DNA of 64,000 nucleotides from Strix aluco (GCF_031877795.1 NC_133937.1:18379501-18443500), one strand, 5' to 3'. Positions 36,781 through 49,618 are shown, counted from the stretch's first letter. Made by a program: numbers and translations. The notes: a model not told the origin generated them from the letters alone.

Positions 36781-36905
36781 ACAGTGGGTGTTTACAGTTC
36801 AACTGTGCTACCCCCTACACCTGTTTTACACTGGCACAGCTCCGGGGAGTTACTCCCAAATCACCAGCATGGGAGTGTGAGGGCAGGATCCAGGCTGTCG
36901 AGGCC
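36781..36905. repeat. Possible ancient interspersed repeat
   Basis: Words such as CCTACACCTGTTTTACACTGG, GGGAGTTACTCCC and GGGCAGGATCCAGGC resemble an old repeat that I recall as common in turtles and crocodilians. The call is from memory only, and no terminal structure is visible. Confidence 0.25.
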
Positions 36906-38147
36906 CCGTGTATCATTCTGGTGTATCTGCTGGGCTCAGTGAAGGATGCAACACTCTTTGGATAGTGGAAAGCTTACAACATGGTGTTACAGTAGATATG
37001 AATGAGGGAGAATAAGAGCTCTCCTATAGGCACAATGTGAGGTATACATAGAGGTTATATAGATGCAAGCAAGAGGAAGATGGGAAACTTTAGGCCAGGA
37101 GACTGCCATACATGCCCTGATTCCAAGCAGGGTATAAAGGCTGACTATTGCCCATAAGTATGTTACAGCACTCATACAGGGTCTTCCAAACAGTACTGGG
37201 GGTTAACGCATTGTGCTGTCAACCCACTTATCACACTGGGAAGTTTTATACACATTTGGTGCAAGCAAAAACAACTAAAAAATCTATAGAAAAAGGGAAA
37301 GTGACTGTCTCCTGATGTTCCTTTATATCAGCCTCAACCTTGCTTGCAATTCTCTGCACAGATGATTTTCTACTACAATCACAGCTGTGTTTTGGTTATT
37401 TTTCCCCCACTAGACTCTAGGTTTATTCAGTGAACAACTTGATTCCGATCCAATGTGAAATAGGAAGACAGTGTTTTCTGTACAATTTCTGCTTTACATA
37501 GCAGGTGAAAGGTATGTGCATCTTTGAGTAATCCAGTAAAATGAGATATGTTCCTGTCATCCTAGAACCAGAACCCAACTGGGTATGGGGGAAAAACCAA
37601 GGAAAGTTGCCTCATAATGAAGAGGAGCTAAAAAAGGGCAGTCATTTGCAATTACAAAGCTGCACCACATGCAGGCAATCAACCCTATTTCTGTTGTGAA
37701 TCAAGAAATTAGTTTCCTTGCTATTTGATTCTGCTGGGTTTCCCCATACACATTACACAGCTACTTCCTAAAACTCTGTAAATAGCTTTCTAGACTTTGT
37801 GGTTTTCCTACCACCTTTTGCTTCATGACTAGAATTCTTCTTCTGTGCTTTTTGATGTATTATTTGAAGGAAGGTGTAAAACAGAGCAAGACCCAAGAGA
37901 GCTTTTGAGGCACTACTGGCAAACAGGATATTGAAAAGGTTTTATGAATTGCATTAAAATACAATAGGAGGAGGAAGGGGATTGGCATGTTGATTTGAAC
38001 AGAGAGGAGGGAGAAGTGAGGCATCTATGGAGTGCCTGGTCATCCTGGGAACTGAGGCAGTGACTGCAGGAGGCCTGAAAAGCAACCTTTTCCTTTCCCC
38101 TCTCCTTGGGGCTGGCTGCAGTGCTATCCGAGACTCTGCCCTCTGGG

Positions 38148-38164
38148 CCATTGGCTATTAATAA
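38148..38164 (+). promoter_or_regulatory. MYOZ1: Candidate MYOZ1 promoter: inverted CCAAT plus MEF2 site
   Basis: An inverted CCAAT box (ATTGG, 38150-38154) directly abuts CTATTAATAA at 38155-38164, a perfect YTAWWWWTAR MEF2 consensus that could also serve as a TATA-like element. A GC-rich segment and a strong splice donor follow within 230 bases. MEF2 drives many sarcomeric genes. The transcription start is inferred, not seen. Confidence 0.45.
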
Positions 38165-38189
38165 CTGCAGGATGCCTGTGCGAGCAGCC

Positions 38190-38388
38190 TTCAGGAGTCA
38201 AATTCACAGCACTTCGCATCAGCACTTTGTGCTGGGCAGAGCTTGCATGCGCCCAGGCACCCTGGGTGAGCAGGGCTGCTGGACAAGCCTCCCCAGCAGC
38301 ACCCAAGACGGGCTGGGAGGAAGCAGCCCACTGCCGAGCTCTGGGGCAGGCTCGTGAGCTGGTCTGAGCCCGGCACTGCAAGCCTGAG
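38190..38388 (+). other. MYOZ1: Candidate noncoding first exon of MYOZ1
   Basis: A GC-rich stretch ending in a near-ideal splice donor (CTGAG then GTGAGT at 38389). It begins roughly 25-30 bases after the MEF2/TATA-like element. MYOZ1 has a noncoding first exon in mammals, and the first coding exon here begins at an acceptor (40512), so an upstream 5' UTR exon is required. The left boundary is approximate. Another TATA-like word (TTTTATATAG, near 38993) is a less attractive alternative. Confidence 0.4.
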
Positions 38389-40511
38389 GTGAGTTGACCG
38401 GGCAGCAAAATAGTTTAGAGCAGGTGCTGGTGAGGGTAAAGACTGGTTTGGTTTGCAGCAAAACCAAGGAAATGACTGCTGCAAAGACTGATGCAGAAAA
38501 AGGCAGAGGAATTGAACCAAGGGATAGAACTCAGGAGAAAAGGATAATTGTGGCCCTGGCTTGTATGGGATAGTGGGGAGGATGGGGACTGAGGCTCCAG
38601 CAGTCTTCCCGCGGTGGGGTGGCTGAAAGAGCAATACCCCCAGCATAGATCTGGACCTTGTCCATAGTGAAAGACTGCTGCCTCTTTCCTTACGATAGAC
38701 CAATTGCATGCAGCAGGTTTTCCACTCCCCAACCCCGCTGGATTAGTAAAAGAGGACAACAGAATGGGACAGACTTGCCCTCGCTGCTCCTTGGGATGGG
38801 GTGTGCTAGAGGAGCACAGTTCCCCACCAGGGCCAGCCCTTTCTGCCTTGCCCCAGGGAGTCTATGTTTGGGGCATACAGATGATTTCCCTCTGTTTCGC
38901 CAGTCCTGTGACCCATCGGATGGGCCATAACCTCCCACCCCCCCCCGCCTCCTGGCAGCATTGCCCCTTTCCTGTCAAGTCGGGCCTGCTTCTTTTATAT
39001 AGCCAAGCAGATGTCCGGCTGCTCCAGGAGAATGTGCAGCGCGTGCTTTATGGCTGCACCTGCTCATGCTTGCTTTGGGAATACACCACGATGGGCTCTT
39101 TTATCATGTGAACTACACAGGCAACATCTCAGTGAAAAGAAAAGCTTGGAAATCTGAAAGAAAAACTAATCCAAGAGACTATCTGCCAATGTGATTGGAG
39201 CTGATTTGCTGTGGCTGGGCTTCTTTTAGCAGTTACCACCTCACCGCATGAAACTCAAGTTGCAAAAGGAGTAATGGTGAAATGAAACTGCAAAATACAT
39301 AGGAGATAAAAATGTCTTGGTCACAACAAGGGTACTGTACAAACTCCTAGAGCCAGCTATTTGCTTGCTAGTTTTAAAATATAACATTCAATGCCTTCAG
39401 TTCTGAAATTTTAAGCAACTAAAGTGCAAAGAAGCACAAGAACAGAGATGGTTAGTTATTGCTATTGCTGAAGCCAATGGGTCTTTTCTCATTGTATTGT
39501 ACTGCATTAGGTGAGGATCTGTCCCCCTTATGCTGTTTTGTGGGCATGGACAGTGTTGAAGTGAAGGCAAGACATTTGCCCTACTTACATTATGTGTGAT
39601 AACCCCCAAGAAGAGCTCTGAGAAGCTGCCTGTAGTGGAATTGCTGAGATTTCTCCTAATTTTCCCTGACTTTTCAGTACAGATCTCTCATCCTATCTGA
39701 GGACAGAGATGGGGAACACTGTACCAGAAGAAATCTCCCCCTTCTCCTCCTTCCCCCTCCAAAATAATAGGCAATAAGATCAATGCATAAGATACAGGTG
39801 CAAGTGACTTCAAACAAATTGGGCGAACAACTTTTCCTTTAACAAGTTTGCCTGTGCCTTCTTCCTCCAGCCCTTCTGTAACAAAACAGTAGCAGTCATA
39901 AAAGACAATACTTAGGGTTTTGGTTTGTTTCTTTTTTTTTTCAGAACTTTTAGTCTAGTGGCTTTCTGAATACCTATTCCAATTTTAATAGGTCTGTCTA
40001 AATATTCAAACCAAACTTGCACATTATTCAAAATGCTCCCAAATAACTCATGGACACACCCAAAATCTTTATACAAAAATATATATTAACATCTAATGAT
40101 AACTTCATGGTATTATAATATGGTATGATAGAGCAAATTTTCATTCTGTTACTGCATCACAAGATGATAACAGAGTACCACTGGGGCACACATGGGTGCT
40201 GGGAGACTGCCTTGTTGCAATCAAAATGCCTGTTTTGGATGATAATGCTATATGGCACCTTGGTAATGCTTCTGCTGTGATTTGCTGACATATTTTGTGT
40301 CATAATGCTAAGTCTTCAGAGAACACCACAAAGGCTTGCTGATGATATTCTGTATGGGATGATACCATTCGCTAGCTCCTTCATGTGGAAGGGATAGAAA
40401 AGAACCTTTGTGTGAAATGAAGGCTGTGTATCTCTTAACTGTAGATGACAACTAAAAGAGTGGCAAGAAATACCTTTCCAGTGTTTCATTCTCCATTTCC
40501 TTTGTGTTTAG
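38389..40511 (+). other. MYOZ1: Candidate MYOZ1 first intron
   Basis: It runs from the GTGAGT donor to the acceptor TTTGTGTTTAG at 40510-40511. No coding signal is seen. The sequence is AT-rich in its second half. Confidence 0.4.
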
Positions 40512-40537
40512 AGCAAAGCAGAGAACCCTTTGTGGGA

Positions 40538-40613
40538 ATGCCCCTTGCAGGGACTCCCGCTCCTGTTAAAAGGAAAAAGTCCACTAAACTCATTGGGAAG
40601 TTGACACACGAAG
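40538..40613 (+). CDS. MYOZ1: MYOZ1 coding exon 1 (start codon)
   Basis: Myozenin-1 is a fast-fibre Z-disc adaptor that binds calcineurin, alpha-actinin, filamin C, telethonin and ZASP. The exon probably starts at 40512, after an acceptor, with 26 bases of 5' UTR. The ATG at 40538 opens M-P-L-A-G-T-P-A-P-V-K-R-K-K-S-T-K-L-I, matching the human N-terminus (M-P-L-S-G-T-P-A-P, then K-K-R-K-S-S-K-L-I) and separating MYOZ1 from MYOZ2 and MYOZ3. An in-frame upstream ATG at 40445 lies before the acceptor and is intronic. The exon ends in phase 1 before GTAAGA. Confidence 0.93.
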
Positions 40614-42204
40614 GTAAGATATGCAAAACTGCACATGTGAGAATTGTTTGGATTTCAAAGCCTTTAAAATTTCACACTCTGTCTGACTCAATTCCCAGAC
40701 CAAGACATGCAGTGAACATATCAGGAGGCAGAGCCACAAATGTTACTAAAGCTCAGCTTTCACACATTTTCTGATTTACTGTCCAAAAGCATTGCACACA
40801 CACTTAGGTCAAATGTTGACCTAGATTACACTTCATAAACGCATATTCTCCTGCAGCATTAATTTGGAGGCACACCAGTGTGAATGGAAAGAGAACATGA
40901 TCTTTTACAGCTATCAGTATGGCAGTGCCTAATTATATTCTGTGTTGTTCTCTCTCTTACAACCTTTGTCTCTAATTTGTTTTTCCTCTATATGAGAGAT
41001 TTCCTTTGATTCCAGCACTCATTAGTTGAAAAAGTCAAAGTCTCTTGGAGGGGGTAATACACCAGGAAGAATATAACTTGGGATACTTTTCTTTCTACAG
41101 AATACCTGTGTATTAGGTAGGGTGACTTTTAATTAACTGTGATATACTTCTCTTTACTTTTGACACCATGGGGAAGGTTTTTAGAAGTTTTGAAAAGTAA
41201 TAATTCAGTGCTGTCCCTTTCTTCAGCCCCCAAAAAGGGCTGTAGAAAATTCTTTGCTAGGGTACAGGTATATATATTTCTGTTTGTTCATAATCCTTTA
41301 TTCAAGTAAGTAAGTAAAAATCCAATTTTCAGTTAAAAGGGCATTTTCTCCTGTGCTATATATAAAAAAAATAGTAATTTCTTCAGAGAATGTCTAATAA
41401 AATGGGCTTATATCAATTTTATACCAGTTTAAGGATGGAGATTCATTCTCTGTTGTAAATGACATGTAGAGGTGGATAAGTGGTCTTAACCTTGCTTAAT
41501 ACAGAAAAAAGAAAGCCTAGGAAAAGTTGCTTGTTTCTGAATGAAAAGCTTTTACTTCATTTCTGCAAGATTTTTACACTGAAAATGTTTGAATCCATTG
41601 CTTGATGGAGAATTGGTGCCACCAAATTAAATGGAAAAGGACTTATCAAGTAACGAGCATATTAAGACTTGAAGGGAACAACTACTTTTCCCTTTAAAAA
41701 TTTTATTTAAAACAAACAAATAAAAAGATATAATAACATTGCATCTTGTCATGGTTTCAGGATAATGTTTAAACCAAAGCATGCCAGGGTGCTTTATTTA
41801 TTACATGTCAGCCCAATCCAAAGAGCTGACTGCCTCATCTAATTCCAGCAAAGGGGAGGTGAGTGTAGGGCAGTAACTAGACACGGCAGTGGTGCATTTT
41901 GAGGCAGTACTAAGGAATTGTGCTGCACTGACTGAGATGCTTCAGATGTGGGACATGTGCATCTAGCTCCACCCTTATGCAACTCATCTCTGTGCAGATT
42001 TGCCTTGATTGCAATCCAGAGTAAAGTCCACCCATCTATATCCAAAGTTTCATAAATGTAAAAATTTGGTGCATAGGTTATTTCCTAAAAACTTAATTTA
42101 GGAGTAAATTTGGCTGCTTTGAAGCCACTACTGATGCTGGGAAGAAATGGAAAAGAGACTTGGACCAGAGCACTTCCTAAAGCATCCCATTTCATGTTTT
42201 GCAG
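40614..42204 (+). other. MYOZ1: MYOZ1 intron
   Basis: A 1.6-kb AT-rich GT-AG intron (GTAAGA to TTTTGCAG). Nothing else is supported in it. Confidence 0.85.
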
Positions 42205-42386
42205 TCATGCCACAAGAGGTGTCGAAGCTGAACCTGGGGAAGAAGATCAGCATCCCCAGAGATGTGATGCTAGAAGAGCTTTCTCTCCTCACTAACAAAG
42301 GATCCAAGATGTTCAAATTACGTCAGCTGAGGGTGGAGAAGTTCATTTATGAGAATAACCCTGATGCCTTCACCGACAATTCTGTG
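42205..42386 (+). CDS. MYOZ1: MYOZ1 coding exon 2, conserved N-terminal domain
   Basis: This 182-nt exon completes a valine codon and ends on a codon boundary before GTAGGT. It encodes S-K-L-N-L-G-K-K-I-S-I-P-R-D-V-M-L-E-E-L, then S-L-L-T-N-K-G-S-K-M-F-K-L-R-Q, then R-V-E-K-F-I-Y-E-N-N-P. This is the most conserved block of the calsarcin/FATZ family and nearly identical to human MYOZ1. The family's N-terminal region takes part in Z-disc partner binding. The open frame beyond the donor is intronic. Confidence 0.97.
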
Positions 42387-45300
42387 GTAGGTTGGAGATT
42401 AAAACTAAAAAGCTGTTCCATACACCCAGGGGAAATGGGAATGGAGTGTGCCCAAGCTCTCCTCTCTCTGTATATGCATGGGCAAGTGGGGCCAAGGGAT
42501 GGGAAGGATCTACAAGCAAAGAAGTGCAGGGAAAAGCCAAAATTATATAAACACACAAGTTTTATTTCTTTTCGGCAGCAGCATTAGTTTCCTTTGGCAA
42601 ATAGTTGGTATCACACATGCAGAAGCATGAGAAAATTCAGTACTGAGTCATGAGGGAGGACTGCATATTTGGCAGGTGTTCAGAGCTGCAGAGGGCAGGA
42701 CTAATTGTTTTTGTACTCATTCCGTTTCTTCTTTGCAAGATGGAAATGATCCATCCAGGTCTGACTTCAGCTCCCACCTAGGATACACTTTTATGCTTCC
42801 TGCTGGACAGAGTCCTCAGCTCATTTCTGCAAGAAATTCCATAAATAAAAATTCAGAGAGAAACCTTTAACCTGGCACTGGAATATCTTCAGTTTATTTG
42901 CTGGAAGCTACATCTGTTTTCTTCTAAAGTATTTTCCTATCAGATAAGGTGTATAATTCAGACATTCTTTTTTTTTCCCTTTCCCATGAGTTCGTACTGT
43001 TGTTTATTCTTTGTACTTCTCTCTACAGTTAGTTGCTGGTGTCAAGTCTTCTGAATATACTTTTACAAATTAAACTCTTCTTTCACATGGTTGTCAGCAG
43101 TTCAGTAAACAAATAGAAAATGTTTCAGGTTCATATGCATTTTGATGTGGCATCTTGTCTTCTGAAGTTCTTTAAAATTTATTTGGTGTCATTTTATCCC
43201 TTTATGGAATTTATTTTCCAGTCCAAGGAAACTCAAGCAAAATAATAAAACTCAAGCTGAAGAAAATGTTCTGCCAAACAAAAACATGCTAATTTTTAGC
43301 CCTCTGATGTTTTCAAAAGCAGCAATAAGTAAATCTTTGTAGTTCACTTCTAAAAATTACAGTTTGGGAAGCAGGATGTGGAAAGATGCCTGAAAAAAAA
43401 AAGTTATTAAAATTACAACAGTAGGTCAGATTACAGATCAGGAATGACAGACCAGAGATACAGCAAACATATCTAGTTTGTGTTGTGTTGTTGGACTTGG
43501 GGCCATTTCTTCATCTCTTTGTGCTTTAAGTAGTTCATCTCTTCAGTCAGCTATCTCCTAGAAAGGATGTGAGAATGAATGGTGTGTTGAACTTTGGACT
43601 CTTCAGATGAAAATCCTAGAGAAACACAAGCTGTTTTTGTAAATACTCAGCAATCTCAGAGCTCCTAAAACATATGAGGTTGTCCATGATCCATGTCAGA
43701 ATCTGTTGCAGTGAGGAGGAGTGAGAAAATAATAAGCTGAGGGAATAAAAAGTGTGAAGTCCAACCTTTCAAAAATGTAAGCGTGTCACTTAAGGCCTTA
43801 AGGGTCCCTTCAAGACTGACATTACAAAGGCTGATGACAATAATTTCCTTTTTGTTAGATGTTTTTCCTACTTTGTTTATTCATCTGCATCTGACTTTCA
43901 CTCCATACCCTTTCTGTAGTAAATCTCTCCCTCTATTCTGTAAGAACACCCCTGCTACCAAGCTCTTTGAGCAAGACTAAGATACTGTGCTGTGGAGAAA
44001 TGTACTGCGGGGTTAGACAAGAACCTAACAAGCCAAGGATTTTCTTTATGGCTTTGCTATATGAGAACAATGGCATGGTCTCCAAACAGCAGCTGGTACT
44101 CTGCTTTAAAATCCTCCATGATTCACTTTCAGGGCTCTTTTCTCCACATTCATGGTACAGAGAACAAATCTCTATTGGTCAGTGCAGGAAGACTTCGGTG
44201 TGCCCTAGAGCGCCCGCTTGGGGCCAGCTCAGCAGGATCGCAAACATAATTGTTACCATTTGCCGGCTGCCCTGTGTGCTCTGCCGGGCTGCGTCCACTA
44301 CCTCTGTAGATAACTATTCTCATCACCACGGCCAGCATGAGTTAGCACCTTTGCTGGCAGTCAGAGCAGTGAGAAGAAAAGCTGAGTGATTGCAGCAACT
44401 GAGCCATCTTCTCGGAGAGCTGGTTGCTCTTGGGCAGGTAAAGGCAACAGATCTGTGGCCTCCCTGTTATCTTCCAAACTATCAGGACAGTGCCTGACCT
44501 TAGAGCCAAATAACTTTCATCAAAAGCCCTTTTGATTACAATATTTGATTAGCCTTCTGTTCCTTTCCTTTCTTGCTCCTGGCTCTGCTCAAAGGCAGAT
44601 GCAGGAAAGAAGGCTTAAACAAAAGGGAACTGTGGGAGGAAGATAATGTCAGAGTAAAGAATTCCTACTGTTACTTCCAGTTACTTCCCCCTCCTAGTTA
44701 ATTTTCACATCCTTTACTCCCCATCCCAAAGAAGTCCTTGTGCCTTTAAGGCTGTAGGACAGTGAAGGGATTTAAAGCTGGTGCTGTGTTTTCTGCTTTT
44801 ATATCATAGATTTCTTAACTGTCTTAGAATATTCTCAGGACACACTTAGCAAAGCACGGCAAGAAATGTCTGGAATGGAGTACAGATTGTTTCTTTCCCC
44901 AGAAAAAAGTTTAACAGAAGGGTAATGTAATATAAAAACACACAAAGAGAAAGGTTACTAAAAATAAATCCAAACTATATGAGGGGACCCAGAATAGCGT
45001 GTGCTGTAGCCATAAACCTTCCACACAAGGGAGAAGATCTCAGTAGTCACGTGTCATTGATCCACCCTCCTACTTCTCTTCTCCTTCTTCTACAGCCAAA
45101 CAACCACACTGGACAATCAGACCACTCTCCCTACTTTCAGTGGAGAAAACATTATCTATTGTGTGTGCAGGAACGTCAGACAGCTCCATGCAAAAGTGAA
45201 AACCTGCCACTCTCAACTGCTGTGGCTCCACCCATCCAGTTAAAGGCAAACAATAGCTAAACCCGCAGTCAAAAGGACTGACCATTCCCAGCATGAGCAA

Positions 45301-45718
45301 AATGAAGTGCACTACCTACTGTATAGCTGTTTTTAATATTGTGACCCTCTTCTCTTGCAAATATGTATTACAAGGTGATTTTTTTAGGGAGGGCTGAGTT
45401 TGACACTTCTGGCACGCTGATACCCTGCCAAACAGGGAGAGTTCATGTGACATCCTCATTTGGTGCTGTGCTGGAGAAGCTGAGCTCTGCTGAGCTGTCT
45501 AGTAAATCAGAAGGAGTTCTTCTCACACCAGGCTGTACCATCCTGTCGCAGGAACTGTGGTTTTCTCCACGTCTCAGAGGATATTATCAACCTCACTGTG
45601 AAGCTGCAAGATGCAGTTTACTACTGACTAAAGAACATGACGAAACCCTATCTTGCAATGTGCTCTATTACTATAGCATCTGACCAACTATAGCATGAAG
45701 GAAATTACTACATTTATT

Positions 45719-45835
45719 TTTTAATGGTGAAACTGAACCATGAGGTAGGTTAACAAATCACCCAAAATCATAGAGAGGGTCTCAGTCTTATCTCTGGATG
45801 TCCTAAATTCCAATTCACTGTTCAGCAATTAATAG
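45719..45835 (+). repeat. MIR-like SINE fragment
   Basis: The order GTGAAACTGAACCATGAGG, TAGGTTAACAAATCACCCAA, then a degraded right part follows MIR-type words (GAAACTGAGGC...CTTGCCCAAGGTCAC). It is strongly diverged. Confidence 0.35.
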
Positions 45836-47339
45836 ATCAGCTGTTCACAGACTTTTTCCACTTCATAATGCTAAATTTGTTTGGCCTCAAACCCATCAAG
45901 ATCATGTGAAACTGTATTTCTTAGCCTTACAGCCCCACTCATTATTGCCCTAACTCCTCTCAAGATCCCACCTCTGCTTTGGGAGCCTCTGTGTAAGACC
46001 TTCTTGCTGTCATCAAGTGGAAACTGAGAACAAAATCATAGTTATGGTTTTTGGGTGTTGATGTTGTGCTGTTTTTCTTCCAGTGAGGATCCTTAAAAAT
46101 AGTCTTTCTGCTAGTCAAAACCTGTGGCCTTAATTGAGTTACATGCAGGAGACAGTTTATAGAAAGACTTGATTTGCCTTTTTTTTTTTTTTTTTCCTTT
46201 TTCTGCTTTACCTACAAGATCTTAAATTAAAACCATCAAGAAGGTGGAAAACCAATATCTGAGTAGACCATTATCAGCAGTAGTACATCAAAAAACCCCA
46301 GGCCCACAAACAAAAAAACCCAATCTTGATACTTTCTTAGACCTGCCCACAAGTTAAAATAAATGGAGTTTCCACATCTTGGCAATGCTTGTATGAAAAC
46401 AAGCTGAACATGTGTTGGCAAGTAATTTCTGCTGGACTTCAGGTCAAGAGGTCTCTTCCGATAAACCAAGCCAGTAACTGTGAAACAAAACATAAGAAGT
46501 GAAAAAGGGTTAAAGAATTGGATTACTGTTCTCCTGGATAACGGCATGAGTTACCTTGTATTCCTTTTGCTGCTGAACAAGAACTTGGAGTAAGCAGAGA
46601 TGGCAGGAAGAAAATGGAAGTGGTTATGTTACAGTGCCAAAAGTGGTGCTTCACAGCAGACAGAAGTACACAACCAACCTGCCTCAGAGAACTTACATGT
46701 TAAATAGCCAGACATGATACAGTGTGTGAAGGAAAGCATAAGGACAGAGGAACAGAGATGTTACCATGCAGCTGCTTGGTTTAATGCACAAGTGTGCACT
46801 GATGGCTCTGTTTACCCCTTAGAAGAATGCCAATCTTAAAAGAATGCCAATCAAGATCATTGGAGGTAAGGTTAAACAAAAAATGTAAGGAAAAGCATTC
46901 TTTCTAGGAAGTCTGTTCTGCAGGGAATATTAAACTTCTTGAACAAACATTACAGGATAACCGCAAGCTGAGATACCAGAGAGTCTCAGGTTACGACGTA
47001 AGTGGAGTGAGCCTGCTGAGATGTAACTTTTCTAACAAAATGGGCCTTACTCTGCTGGAGTTGGTCTGGTGCAGAAGACCTAGAGGTCCCAACTATATCC
47101 AAAGCTGTGTAAGAGTGAACTTGAAATCTGATGCCTTCTTAATCAACAAGTGACTGGTGTGGAAACAGCAGAATGACAGAGAGGAAGAGCCTTTTATTTT
47201 CCACAGCAGTTTGTTGGAGCACTGTGAGAAAACTTTGGATGGAAATTCAGAAACTCAATTTCTTTCATCCACAAAGCAAATGCGGCAAGGAAGATATAAA
47301 ATATACAAATAAGATATAAATAATTTTGGGTAGTATGAG

Positions 47340-47465
47340 ATAAAAATTCCCATTATTTAGATGGCTAAATTCAGGCATAGAGGCAAAAAATAATTTGCCT
47401 AAGATTAAACAGCAAGTCAGAAGTAGACCTGGAAATAGAAAGCAGAAGCTCAACCCCTCCTCTTG
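47340..47465 (+). repeat. MIR-like SINE fragment
   Basis: AATTCAGGCATAGAGGC, TTTGCCTAAGATTAAACAG, CAAGTCAGAAGTAGACCTGG and CAACCCCTCC occur in the order expected of a diverged MIR/CORE-SINE. Confidence 0.45.
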
Positions 47466-47879
47466 GGGGAGCATGTTTAAAAAACCATAGCTTAAGACAC
47501 TTTAACAGCTGATGTTACTTTTTATTTTCATCTTTTTTTTTTTAAAGTGAATCATAGGTTTAAGGCTATGAAACTCCAAATTAAGGACCGAGGCACACAC
47601 TTTGACAAAAACAGCAGGCAGTCAATGTCACTCTCCAAGCGTCTGAATTTTAAATCTCCCATCCCACCGTTAAGGAGCATTTGAGTGGCTGCCACTGAGA
47701 GGACGCAGTCACAGTAACTTCAGATGTGTTAGTAACCACATAGGCATCAAACCTTTGGGAAGCTCTTTATCAGTGAGGTGGAAATAGAAACACATTTGGT
47801 GGCCTCAATCATTCTCTTTAGGGCACAGCAAGGAGCTGACGGGGAGCACACGGTGTCTCCTCCTGGGGACTGCCTGCAG

Positions 47880-47887
47880 TGACGTCA
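47880..47887. promoter_or_regulatory. Full palindromic CRE
   Basis: TGACGTCA, the full CREB/ATF site, lies in a 150-bp segment richer in GC than its surroundings inside the large MYOZ1 intron. Occupancy is unknown. Confidence 0.3.
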
Positions 47888-49465
47888 GGGCCTTGAGATA
47901 CTTAGAGATCTCAGCTCCATTAGTTGGATCATCTTTCATTATCTATTTTTCATGAGACCCAGGCAGTAGCTCTAGAGAATTCAGAATTCATCCATCTAGG
48001 CACCCAGCCTGAAGGATCAGGCTCTTGCTAGCACTAAGGACTTCAAAGACATGAGCCAAATTTGTTTAGCCAACCCAGGGGACTACACATCACATGAACT
48101 TGCCACAGTTGCTCTCTTGTTACAGTGGATTTAGGGATGATCAGGGACTGATAACATCCACCACCTCCAGCAACACACAGGCAGTGCAGATGCTACCACA
48201 GACAAGCTGTGTGATCTGCCCCCAGAGGGAACAGAGGGTTATTTATAGTCCTTCTCAATTGACACTCCTGGGCTTCTCTCCTGGGACTTCCACCAACAGG
48301 GTCAATCAACCCTAACTGAGAGGCTGGTTTTGTGATGTGAATATGCATGTATATAAAAGCTCCACGTGCTGTTAGCAATGGCCCAAGACATGCATTCCCC
48401 TCAATCATAAGCCGTATTTCACTCCAGACACCCTGACCAGAGGCATGCTGTAAGTACTGGGGACAAAGCTGCACCTACCCAGCTTTGACTACATCAAGAC
48501 TCATGCTTGAGGCTGTCATTCCTGAACTCTGCTCTCTTGGAATGAGCTAATTTGAATCCACTAAGATTCAAGATTTCAAAAAGATCAATTTGCCTTTGCC
48601 TCCTGTTAATTTGAGCTAAGACGATCTATTGTGGTGGCCAAAATGAAAGAAAATTACATTTTTATTCTAGCAGGTGAGTAGACTGGGGTATTGCATGGAA
48701 AATAAGTCTTTCCTATCTGAATGGAGGTGTCTGCTGAACATAGGATGCTTTCCCAGTGGGTCCATGAAGAATCATGAACTAGCCTGAGACCAATCAAACT
48801 AATTCCATTTGCAGCTAAATAAGATTTAGGTGTGCTTTCCTGAGGCAGACCTTGTGTTTCAGAGAAACTTCACTCTTGCTTAGTGATAATACTGCAATTT
48901 AAAATAACACCAGATGACAATGATGCCCCTTCCTGGTCATATCAAATACTGCTATGCACAAAATCAAATCAGCTCTTTTTACTGTAGTTCATGTTATACT
49001 GATGTTTTGTGACTTTTATTTTTTTTGCAGAAGAGTGCAGGTAAGTAACCAGAGGAAAAGAGAAATAAGCATTTAATTCTCAGGAAGGGCATATAGCACA
49101 GGTGAAACTTGAAGGAAACCAGATGCAAATCCTGTTTTGAAATTACTGAGCAAATCAGTAGAAGCATTAACCTTGCATATATATTCACATTTTGAGAATA
49201 ACCTCATTCTGACCCCTAGCCCTCAAAATACCCTTTTTTCAGTTTGCCTTTTTACAGCTATATAGCTCCCATGCATAATTGAACAGATTGCCCTGCTAGC
49301 TCCTGTGTACAGCTTAATGCTCACAATCCTCTCGGCTCTCAGTGCTTCCCGACATTCAGGGAAACATTATCTCCTCTGTTCCTAAAAAGGGAATTCCCTA
49401 CAGCTAGGAGAAGGACAGGCAGTCCCTAAAGGCCCTGGGGGCACCAGCTCTGCCACTTCAGCCTG

Positions 49466-49618
49466 CAGCTGGCTGCCTGCCTGCGTTGAAGCCTGGTGAC
49501 CTGCTGTGAAACCCTGGACACTGTTGCTGGAGACACAGGGAGCAGAGGGTTAGATAATTCTGCCTTGAGCCTTGTGGGGTTTTCACTTCTCATCTATTTT
49601 TAGCTGATGGAACAGCTG
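49466..49618. promoter_or_regulatory. MYOZ1: Candidate intronic muscle enhancer (E-box/MEF2/E-box)
   Basis: CAGCTG at 49466-49471, CTATTTTTAG (perfect MEF2 consensus) at 49594-49603 and CAGCTG at 49613-49618. The last two are nine bases apart. Adjacent MEF2 and E-box sites are a known arrangement in skeletal-muscle enhancers. The function is inferred. Confidence 0.35.

Larger units (their letters stand above)
31861..38100. other. SYNPO2L-MYOZ1 intergenic region
   Basis: I see no supported gene. The region holds a short telomere-like run at 32359-32384, a 21-bp tandem duplication at 35272-35313 and an old interspersed-repeat-like block near 36.8 kb. Open frames are short and unrelated to known families. 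Confidence 0.6.

Noticed and set aside
42387-42587. Extension of the MYOZ1 exon through its donor
   Set aside because: The GTAGGT donor and the in-phase join to D-H-F-Q-K-F at 50963 match the human protein, so the extension is intronic.
43967-44389. 140-codon frame in MYOZ1 intron
   Set aside because: I see no domain or homology. It is better treated as a possible noncoding conserved block.
44958-46102. MEF2-consensus words at 44958 and 46093 as enhancers
   Set aside because: Given base composition, one or two such words are expected by chance in an intron this long, and neither has a neighbouring E-box.
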